Source: Candidatus Aveggerthella excrementigallinarum (GTDB taxonomy: Bacteria; Actinomycetota; Coriobacteriia; Coriobacteriales; Eggerthellaceae). From it: a DNA stretch of 33,413 nucleotides. The stretch is taken from contig DVLD01000056.1 in the NCBI GenBank assembly GCA_018715725.1, positions 1-33,413 on the forward strand, in the 5' to 3' direction. The notes under the pieces are model-generated. The model was not told the DNA's origin and ran no database searches. It saw only the letters and a list, made by a program, of their open reading frames with translations. A program made the position numbers and the translations under genes. Position 1 is the first letter of the stretch. Each line of letters opens with the position of its first letter. Shown here in pieces: positions 7,507-14,100 of the stretch.

Positions 7507-8202
7507 CTACTCCCCCACGAAGCGATACCCGACGCCCACTTCGGTGGCGATGAACCGCGGCGTGGCGGGCTTGTCGCCGAGCTTGCGGCGCAACGACGCC
7601 ATGATCACGCGAAGGGTCTTGTAGCCGTCGGCCGCCGGGTATCCCCAGACCGCGCTTTGGATGAACCGGTGTGTGAGCGCCTTGCCGCGGTTCTCCACCA
7701 TGACCGTGAGCAGGCGGTATTCGTAAGGGGTCAGGTGCACGGGCTCGCCGTCGAGCGTCACCGCGCGCGCGTCCTGGTCGACCCGCAGGCCGTCGACTTC
7801 GAAGACCGCGGGCAGCGCGGCGCCGTGCCGTTCGCTCTCCCGATGGCGCAGCGCCACGCGGATGCGCGCGAACAGCTCCGCCATGCTGAACGGCTTCACC
7901 ACGTAGTCGTCCGCGCCGGCATCGAGCGCCCGCACCTTCTGTTCGTCCTGCGTTCGCGCCGTGACCACGATGACCGGCGTGCTGCCCACCGCGCGGACGC
8001 GCGCAAGCACGTCCATGCCGTCGCAGTCGGGGAGCCCCATGTCCAACAGCACCAAGGACGGGGCGTTCGCCTCAACGAGCGCAAGGGCGGCAGCGCCCGT
8101 GCTCGCCTCGGAGACGCGATAGCCTTCGGTGCGCAGGGAGATCTTCAGCAGCCGCCTGATGGTGTCGTCGTCTTCCACGACGAGGATCTCATCGTCCGCC
8201 AT
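7507..8202 (-). CDS. kdpE: KdpE-like response regulator (OmpR family)
   Basis: A 231-residue two-domain response regulator. The receiver shows the acidic pair in VVEDDD (11-12), the phosphoacceptor Asp54 in VLLDMGLPDCDG, a T/A switch in VVTARTQDE and the lysine in YVVKPFSM. The C-terminus is an OmpR-type winged helix (LTPYEYRLLTVMVENRGKALTH, then VWGYPAADGYKTLRVIMASLRRKLGD, ending GVGYRFVGE). The set of motifs resembles KdpE. ATG 8202 has GGAGGAGGG upstream; the track start adds arginine-rich residues. It overlaps the kinase gene by 14 bases. No kdpFABC genes are here, so the likely target is the trk operon that contains it; this is inference. Confidence 0.88.
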   Translation of the reverse strand: MADDEILVVEDDDTIRRLLKISLRTEGYRVSEASTGAAALALVEANAPSLVLLDMGLPDCDGMDVLARVRAVGSTPVIVVTARTQDEQKVRALDAGADDYVVKPFSMAELFARIRVALRHRESERHGAALPAVFEVDGLRVDQDARAVTLDGEPVHLTPYEYRLLTVMVENRGKALTHRFIQSAVWGYPAADGYKTLRVIMASLRRKLGDKPATPRFIATEVGVGYRFVGE

Positions 8203-9670
8203 GGGCACCCTCCTCCTCGGCGCGGTGCATGGGCAGCGTGAACTCGAACGTCGCGCCGCCCTCCCGGTTGTTTCGTGCCACGATGCTGCCATCGTGCGCC
8301 TCGACGATGGCCTTGCAGATGCTCAAGCCCAGCCCGATGCCGCCTTTGCGGCCCGGCTCGGCGTCTTCCGACACGAACCGGCCGAATATCTTCTCCAGCA
8401 TGTCCGGCGCGATGCCGCCGTCGTCGTCCGCCACGCGAAACACCATGTCGTCTCCCGCCCGCTCGGCAGAGACGCGGATGCGCGAGTTGGGCGCGGAGTG
8501 CTTGATCGCGTTGTCGATAAGGTTCACGAGCACCTGCCGAATGAGCTTGCCGTCCATGGGAACCGTCTCCACGTCCTGGGGCGGCTCGACCGCGATCTCG
8601 TGCTCGCCGCGGTAGGGCATGACCCGCGCGACGGCATCGCCGATGACGTCGTCCACCACCTCGGGCTGGAAATCGAGCGGCACGTCCTCATCCTGCACGC
8701 GCGTCATGCCGAGCAGGTTGTCGATCATCTCGGCCAGCCACCTCGCGTCGCTCGCCATGGAGGAGAGCAGCGCATCGCGGTCCGCCGGGCTCACCTGGTC
8801 GGCGTTCGCGGCCAGAAACTCGGCGTTGCCCTGAATGCCCGCAAGCGGCGTGCGCAAATCGTGCGAGACGCTGCGCAGCAGCGTCGTCTTGAAGCGCTCG
8901 CGCTCGATCTTGAGCTCGTCGGCGCGCGCGTGCTCCTCCAGCTCGTTGCGCTCGACGGCCACGACCGTCTGGGAGATCACGGAGTCCAGGAACGTCCGGC
9001 TTGAGGCGTCCAGCCCGCCTTCGCTGCAATCCACCGCCACCACGCCGTACACGTGCGATTTCGCGGAAAGGGGCAGGTAGCGCACCGTGCAGCCGGGATA
9101 TTCCGGCATGCCGGCGCCCGTTTGGTACCCCTGCTCGAAGCACTCGAGCGCGGCGGCGTCCTCCGCCGGCCTGCCCAGGTACATGCCCACTTCGCGACCG
9201 AGAATCTGCGTGAGCGCGGACGCGGAGCATGCGCACGCGTCCTCCGCCGACGTGCTGTCGATGAGCCCGGCGCTAATCTTGTTGAGGCGTCGCAGCACGA
9301 GCGCATTGTGTTCGGCTATCTCCACCTGCTGCTTCATGCGGTTCGCCAGCGCGCCGGTGATGAGCGCCACGATGGCGAAGATCACGAGCGTGATGGCGTC
9401 GTTCCGGTTGAGGATGGGCAACGCCAGGTGCGGGACCATGAAGAAGTAGTCGTAGACGAGCAGGTACAGCACGCCGAGGATGATGCCCCACACGCCCGAG
9501 TCCGTCTCGATAGAGACGATGAGCACGCCCAGGACGAACAGGAGGAAACTCGCCTCCGCCCCCAGGCCCAGCAGCGAGAACCCGAACGCGGCAGCAATGC
9601 CGGCCACGAACAGCAACGCCGCGATGCCGGCGTTCCGTCCGCCCAGGCTGAACCTAACGTCGCGCAACAT
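8189..9670 (-). CDS. kdpD: KdpD-like sensor histidine kinase lacking the N-terminal KdpD/USP region
   Basis: A membrane kinase of 493 residues, much shorter than the roughly 900 of classical KdpD. It begins directly with a DUF4118-like membrane block (four hydrophobic segments within about residues 13-108). A GAF-like region follows (about 120-240), then the dimerisation domain with phosphoacceptor His270 in LRSVSHDLRTPLAG and an ATPase domain with NLIDNAIKHS, DDDGGI and GIGLGLSICKAI. The cytosolic N-terminal KdpD and universal-stress domains that bind nucleotides in enterobacterial KdpD are missing. ATG 9670 has GGAGG upstream and overlaps trkH by 17 bases, so the two are translationally coupled. 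It probably senses potassium, turgor or ionic strength and phosphorylates the next gene's product. Confidence 0.88.
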   Translation of the reverse strand: MLRDVRFSLGGRNAGIAALLFVAGIAAAFGFSLLGLGAEASFLLFVLGVLIVSIETDSGVWGIILGVLYLLVYDYFFMVPHLALPILNRNDAITLVIFAIVALITGALANRMKQQVEIAEHNALVLRRLNKISAGLIDSTSAEDACACSASALTQILGREVGMYLGRPAEDAAALECFEQGYQTGAGMPEYPGCTVRYLPLSAKSHVYGVVAVDCSEGGLDASSRTFLDSVISQTVVAVERNELEEHARADELKIERERFKTTLLRSVSHDLRTPLAGIQGNAEFLAANADQVSPADRDALLSSMASDARWLAEMIDNLLGMTRVQDEDVPLDFQPEVVDDVIGDAVARVMPYRGEHEIAVEPPQDVETVPMDGKLIRQVLVNLIDNAIKHSAPNSRIRVSAERAGDDMVFRVADDDGGIAPDMLEKIFGRFVSEDAEPGRKGGIGLGLSICKAIVEAHDGSIVARNNREGGATFEFTLPMHRAEEEGAHGGR

Positions 9671-11156
9671 TGCGCGCCTCCTCTCCAATGCCGTGCAGCA
9701 TCCACCGGATTCCGAACACGAGCGGGAACACCTCCAAGCGTCCCAGCAGCATGGTAGCCGAGCCCACGAGCAGCACGATGGGCGACGACCCGTTCTGGAT
9801 GAAGCCAACGCCCACGCCCGTGTTGCCCAGGCACGACGCCGACTCGAAGATCGCGTCGCCCAGCGGGGCGCCGCACAGCGCGAACACGAACCCGCACAGC
9901 GCCAGCAGCGTCATGTACACGCCCACGTAGACCTGCACCGAGGAGACCTCCTCTTTCGTGCATTCGATGGACTTCCCGAAGCGGTTGATCTTCGCGCTGT
10001 AGACGCGACGGCGGTGGCCGAACTTCTCGCGCAGGGACCACAGCAGCCCGCGCACGTACACCACCAGGCGGTAGACCTTGATGCCGCCCGCCGTCGAGCC
10101 CGCCTCGCCGCCGACGACCATCAGGAAGACGAGCACGTACAGCACGCCCGAGCACAGGGCGGCGAAGCTCGGCACCGTCTGCAGGCCCGTCGAGGTCATG
10201 ACGGACACCACTTGGAACAGCGCCGTGCGCACCGCCTCGAAGGGCGTGCCCGCCGTGTGGTCGGCCACGAGCATGGCCGCCACGAGCAGCGTGGACACGA
10301 GCACGATGCCGTAGAACGGAAGGGTCTCGGCATGGCGCGCGAACGCGCGGAGCTTGCCCTGTGCCAGCATGAAGTTCAGCAGGAAGTTCGTGGCGCCCGC
10401 CAGCATGAGCACGACGACGATGAGCTCGATGGCGAAGCTGTCGTAGGACGCCATGCTGTCAGGCCGGACGGCGAAGCCGCCCGTCGAGACCGCGGAGATG
10501 GAGATGTTGATGGCGTCGAACAGCGGCATGCCCGCCACGACGAGCGCCACGACGCCCGCCGCGATGATGCCCGTGTACAGGAACAGCACCATGCGCGCCG
10601 AGCTGGACACGCTGGAGAGGAGGCGCTCGGTGTGGCCCTCGGCGTTGTACATCTTGAGGCCGTGCGCGTCGTTCACGACGCACGCGAGCACCAAGATGAG
10701 GCCGACGCCTCCCACGTAGTGCATGAGGCTCCGGTGCAGGAGCAGCAGCTTCGGGCACGATGCCACGTCGACCACGGAAAAGCCCGTCGTGGTCAAGCCG
10801 CTCGTGGACTCGAAAATGGCCTCCGGCACGTTGAGCATGCCCGCAAGCACGAGCGGCATCGCGTAGGCGACGACCGAAAGCACCCAAATGGCGGCGGTGA
10901 CGCCCGCCGCCTCCACGCGCGTGAGCGTGAGCGCCGCCGCGCCCTTCGACCCGAAGAAGTACGCAAGGTAGCCGACGAGCATCGTCACGACGCTCGGGAA
11001 GATGAAGCACGGCGCCAAGGTCACCTCGTCGGGGAACGCCGGCAACGCCGCGAGCGGCGTGAGCATCATGGCTCCCGCGAACACGAGCGCGATGCCCACC
11101 TGGCCCGCCGCGGCATGCGAGCTGTCGCGGTGCGGGCTACGCATGGCCTTCGCCAT
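9654..11156 (-). CDS. trkH: TrkH/KtrB-type potassium channel subunit
   Basis: Membrane pore protein for K+ uptake, 500 residues. The fold has four repeats, each with a pore loop containing a filter glycine; I can see TSGLTTTGFS, SAVSTGGFAV, MTSTGLQTVP and CLGNTGVGVG in order. Regular hydrophobic helices fill the rest. ATG 11156 overlaps the upstream trkA by 20 bases; ATG 11144 (MRSPHR) is possible. It needs a cytosolic TrkA/KtrA nucleotide-binding partner, and two candidates are encoded directly upstream. Together with the kinase and regulator downstream it forms a self-contained potassium uptake and sensing operon. Confidence 0.93.
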   Translation of the reverse strand: MAKAMRSPHRDSSHAAAGQVGIALVFAGAMMLTPLAALPAFPDEVTLAPCFIFPSVVTMLVGYLAYFFGSKGAAALTLTRVEAAGVTAAIWVLSVVAYAMPLVLAGMLNVPEAIFESTSGLTTTGFSVVDVASCPKLLLLHRSLMHYVGGVGLILVLACVVNDAHGLKMYNAEGHTERLLSSVSSSARMVLFLYTGIIAAGVVALVVAGMPLFDAINISISAVSTGGFAVRPDSMASYDSFAIELIVVVLMLAGATNFLLNFMLAQGKLRAFARHAETLPFYGIVLVSTLLVAAMLVADHTAGTPFEAVRTALFQVVSVMTSTGLQTVPSFAALCSGVLYVLVFLMVVGGEAGSTAGGIKVYRLVVYVRGLLWSLREKFGHRRRVYSAKINRFGKSIECTKEEVSSVQVYVGVYMTLLALCGFVFALCGAPLGDAIFESASCLGNTGVGVGFIQNGSSPIVLLVGSATMLLGRLEVFPLVFGIRWMLHGIGEEARNVARR

Positions 11157-11721
11157 CCCCGCCCGCGGCGCCGTCGTCGGCAGCCTGCAAGCCCTCGCTC
11201 AGGACACGGCGCAGGCCAGCCGTTGCGTCCAGGCTCTCGTCGTGGCCGGCATGCTCGAAGACCGCGGCGCGCGCACGGTCGGCGCGGCGTTCGCCCGCGC
11301 GCCCGCCCGTGCTGCCCAACGCGGCAAACGACGCCTCCTCGATAAGCTTCGAGAGCACGAACGTGGCGCTCACGACCGACGAGATGCCCAGCTTCTTGAA
11401 CACCGCCACGTTGCGCGGGTTGTACGCCGTGCACACTTGGCGCTCGATGCCGAAGTAGAACTGCGCCATCTGGCAAATGACTAGATTGTCTGCGTCGCTG
11501 TCCGACAGCGCGATCATGAGGTCGAACCCCTCGATGTCGGCGTCGTCGAGCACGTAGCGCTTCGTGGCGTCTCCGCAGACGACGGGGACGTCATGGCGCG
11601 CCGCCAGGTGCTCGCACCACGCGCGGTCGTTGTTGACGATCACCACGTCGTTGCCGCCCGCCACAAGCGACTCGACCAGAAAGTCCGTGCGGGAGCGCCC
11701 TCCTGCGATCACGACACGCAT
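11137..11721 (-). CDS. TrkA-family protein, single RCK-type N domain with degenerate glycine motif
   Basis: Cytosolic gating subunit for the TrkH channel, 194 residues. It starts MRVVIAGGRSRTDFL, where a normal Rossmann loop would read GxGxxG; GGRSR is therefore degenerate, and the nucleotide affinity or type may differ. Later landmarks are VVCGDATKRYVLDDADIEGFDLMIALS and DADNLVICQMAQ, typical of TrkA_N. The last 50 or so residues are Ala/Arg/Gly-rich without a TrkA_C domain. The start has AAGGAGGGG upstream. It lies 12 bases downstream of a second TrkA-like gene, so the two halves may assemble as a heteromer that replaces the two tandem halves of E. coli TrkA. Confidence 0.82.
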   Translation of the reverse strand: MRVVIAGGRSRTDFLVESLVAGGNDVVIVNNDRAWCEHLAARHDVPVVCGDATKRYVLDDADIEGFDLMIALSDSDADNLVICQMAQFYFGIERQVCTAYNPRNVAVFKKLGISSVVSATFVLSKLIEEASFAALGSTGGRAGERRADRARAAVFEHAGHDESLDATAGLRRVLSEGLQAADDGAAGGDGEGHA

Positions 11722-11733
11722 GCTTGCCCCTCC

Positions 11734-12246
11734 TTACGACTCGCGCTTCCAACCGAACCCGCGGACGGAACGTCCGCCGGTCCACCCGCCGCGGGATTCC
11801 GACATCGCGCGCGGCGTGCGCTGGTCCAGCGGGAGGTTTGCAATGCGGCAGAAGGCGCCCAGGCACAGCGCGTGCGGGCAGATGGGCTCGATCGTGCTGT
11901 CCTCGAGCATGGCCACCAAGTCCCCGTCGTCGATGCGCGCGTACACGTGCTCCACACCGTACACTTCGCTCGCCACGCGAGCGATGAAGTAATTGACGGA
12001 GTCGCGCGTCGTGCACGCGACGAAATAGGACGCGCGGTCGATCTCGCACGCCTCGAGCGTCGAGACGTCGGCGCCGTCGCCCACAAGCGTCTCGCCCCCA
12101 AAGCTTGCCGGAAGCCCGTTGAACGCCGCGGCGTTCATGTCGACCACCGTGACCGCACATCCAAGCGACGAGAGCTTGTCCGCGACGGCCAGCCCGAACT
12201 CGCCGCATCCGACGACGAGCGCGCGCTTCGTCTTGACGATGCCCAT
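11734..12246 (-). CDS. trkA: TrkA-family protein with intact nucleotide-binding motif
   Basis: First gene of the potassium operon, 170 residues. The Rossmann motif VVGCGEFGLAVADKL fits GxGxxG, followed by the acidic residue at the end of strand 2 (VTVVDMN) that contacts the ribose of NAD(H). GDGADVSTLEACEIDRASYFVACT is the usual TrkA_N region. The C-terminal tail (from about 145) is Ser/Arg/Gly-rich and seems unstructured; no TrkA_C is present. ATG 12246 follows AAAGGGGAAGGGG; the track start at 12405 would lie upstream of the -10 box at 12300-12295, so I rejected it. It likely gates TrkH in response to NAD(H) or ATP/ADP, judged by family. Confidence 0.83.
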   Translation of the reverse strand: MGIVKTKRALVVGCGEFGLAVADKLSSLGCAVTVVDMNAAAFNGLPASFGGETLVGDGADVSTLEACEIDRASYFVACTTRDSVNYFIARVASEVYGVEHVYARIDDGDLVAMLEDSTIEPICPHALCLGAFCRIANLPLDQRTPRAMSESRGGWTGGRSVRGFGWKRES

Positions 12247-12294
12247 GGCCCCTTCCCCTTTCGACAGCACACCGGCCATGCCAGCTTCGAACCG

Positions 12295-12300
12295 AGTATA
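12295..12300 (-). promoter_or_regulatory. -10 box (TATACT) of the trk-kdp operon
   Basis: The minus strand reads GGTTCTATACTCGG, 49 bases upstream of the start of the first TrkA gene. No convincing -35 is present at 16-19 bases. Confidence 0.5.
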
Positions 12301-12334
12301 GAACCGCGCGCATAAAGACGGCGTTAATTCGAAA

Positions 12335-12362
12335 GCCCGCCCGGAACAAAATCCGAGCGGGC
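12335..12362 (-). terminator. Hairpin followed by TTTCGAATT, possible stranded terminator
   Basis: GCCCGC, one mismatch and CGGA pair with TCCG, a mismatch and GCGGGC around a 6-base loop. On the minus strand it is followed by TTTCGAATT. The nearest upstream minus-strand gene ends at 13259, with the plus-strand toxin-antitoxin cassette in between. It may alternatively be an operator for either divergent unit. Confidence 0.4.
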
Positions 12363-12395
12363 GACGGAAGCAAGAGCGGGCGACGCTCTGCAGAC

Positions 12396-12449
12396 GACGC
12401 AGCATGCGTCATGCCATGGTATGATGAGAACATGCAAAATGCATGCATT
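12396..12449 (+). promoter_or_regulatory. Toxin-antitoxin promoter with two flanking palindromes
   Basis: TATGAT at 12420-12425 is a -10 candidate. Upstream, GACGCA-GCA-TGCGTC (12396-12410) is a 6-bp dyad in the -35 region; downstream, AATGCATGCATT (12438-12449) is a perfect 12-bp palindrome. Both contain GCATGC. Sites of this kind, flanking the promoter, are where FitA/VapB-type antitoxins bind to repress their own operon. Confidence 0.55.
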
Positions 12450-12470
12450 ATTCCTGCAAAAGGAGGACTC

Positions 12471-12842
12471 ATGCCAGCCTTGCAAGTACGAGAGCTCCCT
12501 GAGGATTTATACGAAGCTCTGCGCGAATGCGCGAGCAATGAAGACCGCAGCATCTCCCAGCAGACAATCCACATCCTGCGCGAATACTTGCGCGCATACC
12601 GAGCAAGCAACGAACCTGTTGCGTGGACCGCCGTCCCCGCAGCACCGCAAACGCCCCAAGCGAACATCGGAGTCGACGAACGCGAGCAGCGTGTCCGAAA
12701 GCGAGCCCTGGCGTTCGAAAGGATTGACGCCCTCCCTTCCTTCAACGTCCCCGGAGGATTTCCCGAACCGGCAGAGCTCGTCCGCTCTGCCCGCGAAGAA
12801 CGCGGTGGGAGCTCTCTGGAATGGCGGGGCGACGCACAATGA
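12471..12842 (+). CDS. FitA/VapB-like ribbon-helix-helix antitoxin
   Basis: A 123-residue antitoxin. The N-terminus (LQVRELPEDLYEALRECA, then DRSISQQTIHILREYLR) matches FitA-type ribbon-helix-helix proteins, which bind DNA as dimers and block a PIN toxin through their C-terminal tail. The tail here is long, Pro-rich then charged, with an NVPGGFPEPAELVRSAR stretch likely to contact the toxin. ATG 12471 has AAAGGAGG upstream; earlier ATGs at 12411 and 12432 lie before this strong site or in the promoter. Its stop overlaps the toxin start in ATGA. The gene and its promoter are less GC-rich than the neighbours, and the strand is opposite to everything else, both signs of acquisition. Confidence 0.82.
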   Translation: MPALQVRELPEDLYEALRECASNEDRSISQQTIHILREYLRAYRASNEPVAWTAVPAAPQTPQANIGVDEREQRVRKRALAFERIDALPSFNVPGGFPEPAELVRSAREERGGSSLEWRGDAQ

Positions 12843-13246
12843 TCGTCCTTGATTGCAGCGCCGCCGTCGAAATAGCGCGCGGAACAGAGCGCGGTAGGGC
12901 ATTTCGGGCCTTGATGCTCGAAGGAGAGCCTGTTATGACGTCGGACCTTTTCCGCGTCGAGGTTCGCAACGCGTTCTGGAAGTACGTACACGCCAGACTC
13001 CTCGCAAGCCGTGACGCAGAACAATACGTCGACGGGGCTCTCGCCCTCGTCGACGTATTCGTGCCGCTTTGCGAGAACGCCGACGAGGCGTTCGCGGAAG
13101 CCGTGCGCCAGGACCATTCCGTCTACGACATGTTCTACTTGACCCTTGTGCGACGCAGCAACGGCACGTTGCTCTCCGCGGACCGCAGGCTCATCGCACT
13201 CTGCGAGGACATGCGACTCAACTGCGTTGTGGGCGCCGAGCTGTAG
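12839..13246 (+). CDS. PIN-domain ribonuclease toxin (FitB/VapC-like)
   Basis: A predicted RNase toxin of 135 residues. PIN acidic residues are visible: Asp in MIVLDCSAAVEI, Glu in DLFRVEVRNAFWK, Asp in HSVYDMFYLTL and Asp in LLSADRRLIAL, in the spacing of a Mg2+ site. ATG 12839 overlaps the antitoxin stop in ATGA and gives the usual MIVLD start; ATG 12821 (MAGRRT) is an alternative with GGGAG upstream. The cassette is tightly packed: its stop is only 12 bases from the stop of the convergent gene at 13259. The target RNA cannot be deduced; many VapC enzymes cut tRNA or rRNA. Confidence 0.85.
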   Translation: MIVLDCSAAVEIARGTERGRAFRALMLEGEPVMTSDLFRVEVRNAFWKYVHARLLASRDAEQYVDGALALVDVFVPLCENADEAFAEAVRQDHSVYDMFYLTLVRRSNGTLLSADRRLIALCEDMRLNCVVGAEL

Positions 13247-13258
13247 CCCAGCGCCCCG

Positions 13259-13870
13259 CTAGAACGTGCCGTAGTAGGAGAACGACGACGGATCAGCCGT
13301 GTAGGCGCCCGCCCCGACCGCCGCAACGACGGTGCCGATGAAGCCCATGACGGCGATACCGATGAGGATGCCGATCACGAACGTGCAGGCGAAGCCCACG
13401 ACCGACCACTTGATGGCGGAGTTGCGAATAGCCGGATGCTTGTCGGCGTTGATGAGCCATGCGATCAAGATGCCGAGCAGGTTGCCCAAAAAGCCCAGCG
13501 CGAAGTAGCCGAACTTCATGCCGCCCGTGAGCTGCGGCACGAGCGCAGGCTGCGGCGGGAACGGCTGCGGCGCCTGCTGGGCGTACGGCGGCACGGGCGC
13601 GGACTGGGCGTTCGCCCCCGCGAAGCCCTGTGCGCCGGGCGCGCCGGCCTGCTGGTCGGAGGGCCGGCCGAACGGCGGCACGGCAGCCCCCGGCTGCTGG
13701 GCGGCAGGCTGCTCGGGCGCCGGCTGTGCGGCCGCGTGCTCAGGCGCCGGCTGGGCGGCGGGCTGTCCGACGGCAGGCTGCTCGGTGGAAGCGGCGTGCG
13801 GGCCCTGTTCCGGGATGGCAGCGCTTTCGCCCTGCGGAGCGTTCGGGTTGGGGTTCGTATTCTCAGGCAT
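13259..13870 (-). CDS. Membrane protein with Pro/Ala/Gln-rich N-terminal tail, function unknown
   Basis: 203 residues. The first 115 or so are low complexity, with repeated QPA and QPAPE units (QPAAQPAPEHAAAQPAPEQP), followed by a Pro/Tyr/Gln-rich stretch. The C-terminal part has two hydrophobic segments, GYFALGFLGNLLGILIAWLI and one around FVIGILIGIAVMGFIG, joined by a basic loop (ADKHPAIRNSAIKW). Such Pro-rich proteins with a short membrane pair are common in actinobacteria and often unassigned; some resemble DUF4190-like proteins. The start at 13870 follows AGAGGACACC. A 17-bp-spaced promoter candidate lies upstream (13909-13937). No terminator is seen directly after it, since the toxin gene ends 12 bases away. 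Confidence 0.75.
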   Translation of the reverse strand: MPENTNPNPNAPQGESAAIPEQGPHAASTEQPAVGQPAAQPAPEHAAAQPAPEQPAAQQPGAAVPPFGRPSDQQAGAPGAQGFAGANAQSAPVPPYAQQAPQPFPPQPALVPQLTGGMKFGYFALGFLGNLLGILIAWLINADKHPAIRNSAIKWSVVGFACTFVIGILIGIAVMGFIGTVVAAVGAGAYTADPSSFSYYGTF

Positions 13871-13908
13871 GGTGTCCTCTTTCGCCAGAATGGTTGCTCA
13901 ATGACGCG

Positions 13909-13937
13909 AGCGTACCACGGGAATCGCGCCCGTCGAA
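13909..13937 (-). promoter_or_regulatory. Candidate promoter of the Pro-rich membrane protein gene
   Basis: The minus strand has TTCGAC, a 17-bp spacer and TACGCT, with TGG just before the -10. The start codon is 38 bases downstream. Confidence 0.4.
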
Positions 13938-13987
13938 AACCTGGCACGATCCCGTCACGGAACCGACACGCGCCGCTACCCCGCACG

Positions 13988-14040
13988 GCGTACGCGGTCG
14001 CATACGCAGGCGTAGGCGCAGACGCGGGTGCGGACGCGAC
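13988..14040. repeat. Degenerate hexanucleotide repeat
   Basis: About nine imperfect six-base units with a shared CG core (for example catacg, caggcg, taggcg, cagacg, cggacg). It lies in the gap 13871-14087 between two minus-strand genes. In the minus-strand frame that is open here it would encode an Arg/Leu run, which does not look like a real protein. Confidence 0.5.
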
Positions 14041-14070
14041 GCGCGAGAACGCAAGGGGCTCCCAGACGGA

Positions 14071-14100
14071 CAGACGCCCGTGGACGCCTACGGGCGTCTG
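14071..14100 (-). terminator. Perfect hairpin spanning the stop codon of the flippase-like gene
   Basis: CAGACGCCCGT and ACGGGCGTCTG form an 11-bp perfect stem around 8 bases. The stop codon (14088-14090) lies in the loop and stem, so the last three codons are part of the structure. There is no U-run on the minus strand. Confidence 0.5.
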
